From an uncultured Lachnospiraceae bacterium (lineage in GTDB: Bacteria > Bacillota_A > Clostridia > Lachnospirales > Lachnospiraceae), in assembly GCA_910588595.1 (NCBI GenBank), contig CAJUQU010000022.1, positions 1-15,884 of the forward strand: 15,884 nt of DNA, in the 5' to 3' direction. The first letter of the stretch is position 1. Each line of letters starts with the position of its first letter. The position numbers and the translations under genes were made by a program. Of the stretch, positions 14,729-15,884 are shown one piece after another. The notes under the pieces were generated by a model. The model saw nothing but the letters and a program-made list of their open reading frames with translations, did not search any database and was not told where the DNA came from.

Positions 14729-14908
14729 CTAAATCTGTCTCCTAACCACCGCATACTCATCCCCGTTTCTGTAATAAGGGCAATCCTTATACTGTCTCTC
14801 CATCACCCGCACCATGTCATCCTCATCCATATTGACTTCGCAGTAATAACGCGCGTCATCCTCGTCATATACATTATATGCACATGTATCGCAATTTGAA
14901 CTTCCCAT
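14729..14908 (-). CDS. DUF6472-type small cysteine protein
   Basis: A protein of 59 aa from the ATG at 14908, with AAAGGA 9 nt upstream (an in-frame TTG at 14917 is also possible but overlaps that site). It has a likely metal-binding pattern: CDTC near the N-terminus, then YYCEV and KDCPYYR, giving four cysteines, among many Asp/Glu residues. The arrangement NCDTCAYNVYDEDDARYYCE...DCPYYR matches a small uncharacterised family that I know as DUF6472 from Lachnospiraceae. The function is unknown. It is the first gene of the pth-mfd operon and its stop codon lies inside the possible N-terminal extension of pth, so the two may be translationally coupled. Confidence 0.8.
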   Translation of the reverse strand: MGSSNCDTCAYNVYDEDDARYYCEVNMDEDDMVRVMERQYKDCPYYRNGDEYAVVRRQI

Positions 14909-14985
14909 TTTATCCAATCCTTTCCCTGCAGCGCGTTTGAAGTTTGAATCATCATTCGCACCGTCTGCCCCTGTTTTAACGCAAG

Positions 14986-15029
14986 AAAACCCTTATCGGT
15001 CTGCCAGCCCTGCAGATCAATAAGGTTTT
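14986..15029 (-). promoter_or_regulatory. Leader hairpin upstream of the DUF6472-pth-mfd operon
   Basis: On the minus strand AAAACCTTAT (15029-15020) pairs with ATAAGGGTTTT (14996-14986) with one bulged G, and CTGC pairs with GCAG inside. It lies about 45 nt into the predicted transcript. The right arm ends in TTTT and could act as a weak attenuator, but there is no long T run after the stem. Confidence 0.35.
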
Positions 15030-15079
15030 TCTGTTTCCCGCACCGATCAAATCCGTTTTCAAAATACATACTTATTCTC

Positions 15080-15107
15080 ATTATAACAAATATACACGAA
15101 TTAACAA
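15080..15107 (-). promoter_or_regulatory. Extended -10 promoter of the DUF6472-pth-mfd-AKR operon
   Basis: On the minus strand TTGTTA (15107-15102), a 16-nt spacer, and a perfect TATAAT (15085-15080) preceded by TGT, an extended -10 element. The predicted start is at about 15073. Confidence 0.75.
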
Positions 15108-15201
15108 CTACTTTTTTCCCGGTGTATCCTGCGCATGAAACCCTGCACAGTCACCCCACTCCCTGCCACAAATCACAATACATCCCCCATTGCAACTGCT
15201 C

Positions 15202-15228
15202 CTTGAGTCGCCCCAGAATCCACTCAAG
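15202..15228. promoter_or_regulatory. CTTGAGT inverted repeat, candidate operator of the XRE regulator
   Basis: CTTGAGT (15202-15208) and ACTCAAG (15222-15228) form a 7-bp inverted repeat spaced by 13 nt, just upstream of the XRE promoter. The right half recurs downstream as a direct repeat: CTCAAGCACAACTT from 15223 and CTCAAGCAACTT from 15275. These flank the -10 box at 15261, as expected for binding sites of an autoregulated repressor. Binding is an inference. Confidence 0.35.
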
Positions 15229-15257
15229 CACAACTTGATAGACTTTTAGGACAATTC

Positions 15258-15266
15258 TGTTACAAT
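15258..15266 (+). promoter_or_regulatory. Extended -10 promoter of the XRE gene
   Basis: TGT followed by TACAAT (15261-15266) is an extended -10 element. The -35 region is poor (TAGACT or ATAGAC about 16-17 nt upstream). The predicted start is about 55 nt before the ATG at 15326. Confidence 0.45.
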
Positions 15267-15325
15267 AAAAATATCTCAAGCAACTTCAAAACCAAACTAC
15301 AAACCAAAAAGAAAGGATGAACACT

Positions 15326-15884
15326 ATGTTTAACATGACAAAAATCGCAAAGAAGATATGCACACTGAGAAAGGAACTCAACATGACACAGGTCGAACTC
15401 GCTGACCAGCTTGGCATCAGCTATCAGGCTGTCTCCAACTGGGAGCGCGGCAACAGCATGCCCGACATCAGCAAGCTCCCCGAACTTGCCGCGATCTTCA
15501 ACATATCCATCGATGAACTCATCGGAGAGAAATCCGTGCTCATCGAGGCTGCCATCAACGATGAACTCATCGAGTGCATCGCGCAGAACGAGATCTCGGA
15601 ATGTGAGCTCGACAATACCCTTCCGCTGCTCAAACCTTCCCAGATCGACACCCTTGTCAAGGACACGGACCTGCTCAAGTCCGAGAAGCACAAAGTTCAC
15701 ATAACCGCACTCCTCCCGTACATGGATGCGTGCGACGTGCAAAAGCTTGCCTTCAAAGCCCTAGAAGACGACAAGTCGATCCGTAAATATCTCCCTTATA
15801 TGAATGATGCGGATGTCAAGACACTTGCTGACAAAGCTTTTGAAAAGGGAGAGTCCCTCAACAGTTTCCTTCCGTTTCTAGACA
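15326..15884 (+). CDS. XRE-family helix-turn-helix regulator with C-terminal repeats, runs off the right edge
   Basis: The visible part is 186 codons from the ATG at 15326, with AAGGA 9 nt upstream. Residues about 5-65 form a Cro/C1-type HTH: KKICTLRKELNMTQVELADQ, then the recognition helix ISYQAVSNWERG, then ISIDELIG. A linker of about 55 residues follows. From about residue 130 there are tandem 26-residue repeats: LPYMDACDVQKLAFKAL, LPYMNDADVKTLADKAF and the start of a third, LPFLD, with a degenerate earlier unit (LPLLKPSQIDTLVK). The repeats look like pairs of short helices and may form a small solenoid for ligand or partner binding. This architecture is common in Clostridia but I know no characterised member. 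It is divergent from the pth operon. Confidence 0.88.
   Translation, partial: MFNMTKIAKKICTLRKELNMTQVELADQLGISYQAVSNWERGNSMPDISKLPELAAIFNISIDELIGEKSVLIEAAINDELIECIAQNEISECELDNTLPLLKPSQIDTLVKDTDLLKSEKHKVHITALLPYMDACDVQKLAFKALEDDKSIRKYLPYMNDADVKTLADKAFEKGESLNSFLPFLD

Larger units (their letters stand above)
14909..15325. other. 417-bp divergent intergenic region between the DUF6472 operon and the XRE gene
   Basis: It holds a minus-strand promoter (15080-15107) and about 165 nt of transcribed leader with a hairpin (14986-15029). On the right side are a plus-strand promoter (about 15258-15266) and CTTGAGT/ACTCAAG repeats (15202-15228). A 92-codon minus-strand frame (15081-14803) crosses the leader but runs out of frame into DUF6472 and is not supported as a gene. 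Nothing further was seen in 15110-15200. Confidence 0.5.

Noticed and set aside
14803..15081. Minus-strand 92-codon frame in the leader of DUF6472
   Set aside because: Its first ATG lies at the promoter -10 box, and its second half is DUF6472 read in a wrong frame; no ribosome site was seen. The part from 15069 is not fully excluded.
15260..15742. Minus-strand 160-codon frame opposite the XRE gene
   Set aside because: It is antisense to a clear HTH domain.
1..15884. CRISPR array, tRNA, rRNA or transposase gene
   Set aside because: No regularly spaced direct repeats, no cloverleaf with TTCGA-type arm in a plausible setting, no rRNA-like sequence and no transposase motif were found.

Overview
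The window looks like chromosomal DNA from a spore-forming, motile member of the Clostridia, most likely Lachnospiraceae. The evidence is a SpoVT regulator, a DUF6472-type small cysteine protein, a large Alu-containing (Bacillus/Clostridium type) SRP RNA, strong GGAGG ribosome binding sites with several TTG/GTG starts, and a 26-residue-repeat XRE regulator of a kind common in this family. The assignment is from recognition only; no database was searched.

Layout. 1-480 (-): 5' part of a DUF3048 (YerB-like) lipoprotein gene running off the left edge. About 606-879 (-): SRP RNA with its own promoter (885-914), the one clear RNA gene. 938-1480 (-): conserved-looking small hypothetical protein. 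1481-2184: a gene-free stretch rich in repeats and secondary structure. It holds a 159-bp palindromic element (1541-1699), a consensus promoter (1727-1755, +), a nested 86-nt hairpin ending in a T run (1791-1880), and a second about 160-bp palindromic element (1964-2123) next to mgtE. 2185-3579 (+): mgtE magnesium transporter. 3722-4270 (+): spoVT, followed by a bidirectional terminator shared with a convergent chemotaxis receptor gene (4331-6061, -).

6238-8880 (-) is an apparent three-gene operon read from right to left: a DUF4391-like protein, a BrxD/DUF2791-like P-loop ATPase, and a HAD phosphatase. A good promoter lies at 8952-8980. This is the accessory-looking part of the window, and the ATPase pair resembles pieces of phage-defence or TerB/BREX-type loci without the usual helicase, nuclease or methylase. 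9096-15107 (-) is a housekeeping operon read from right to left: DUF6472 protein, peptidyl-tRNA hydrolase (pth), transcription-repair coupling factor (mfd) and a ferredoxin-like aldo/keto reductase. It has a strong extended -10 promoter at 15080-15107 and a terminator at 9047-9080. 15326-15884 (+): 5' part of an XRE-family regulator running off the right edge.

The genes serve translation and protein export (SRP RNA, pth), transcription-coupled repair (mfd), sporulation (spoVT), Mg2+ uptake (mgtE) and signalling (MCP). In many Firmicutes pth/spoVC, mfd and spoVT are close neighbours on one strand. Here mfd and spoVT are about 6 kb apart and convergent, with the AKR, the ATPase module, the HAD gene and the MCP between them, so this looks like a rearranged or invaded conserved neighbourhood.
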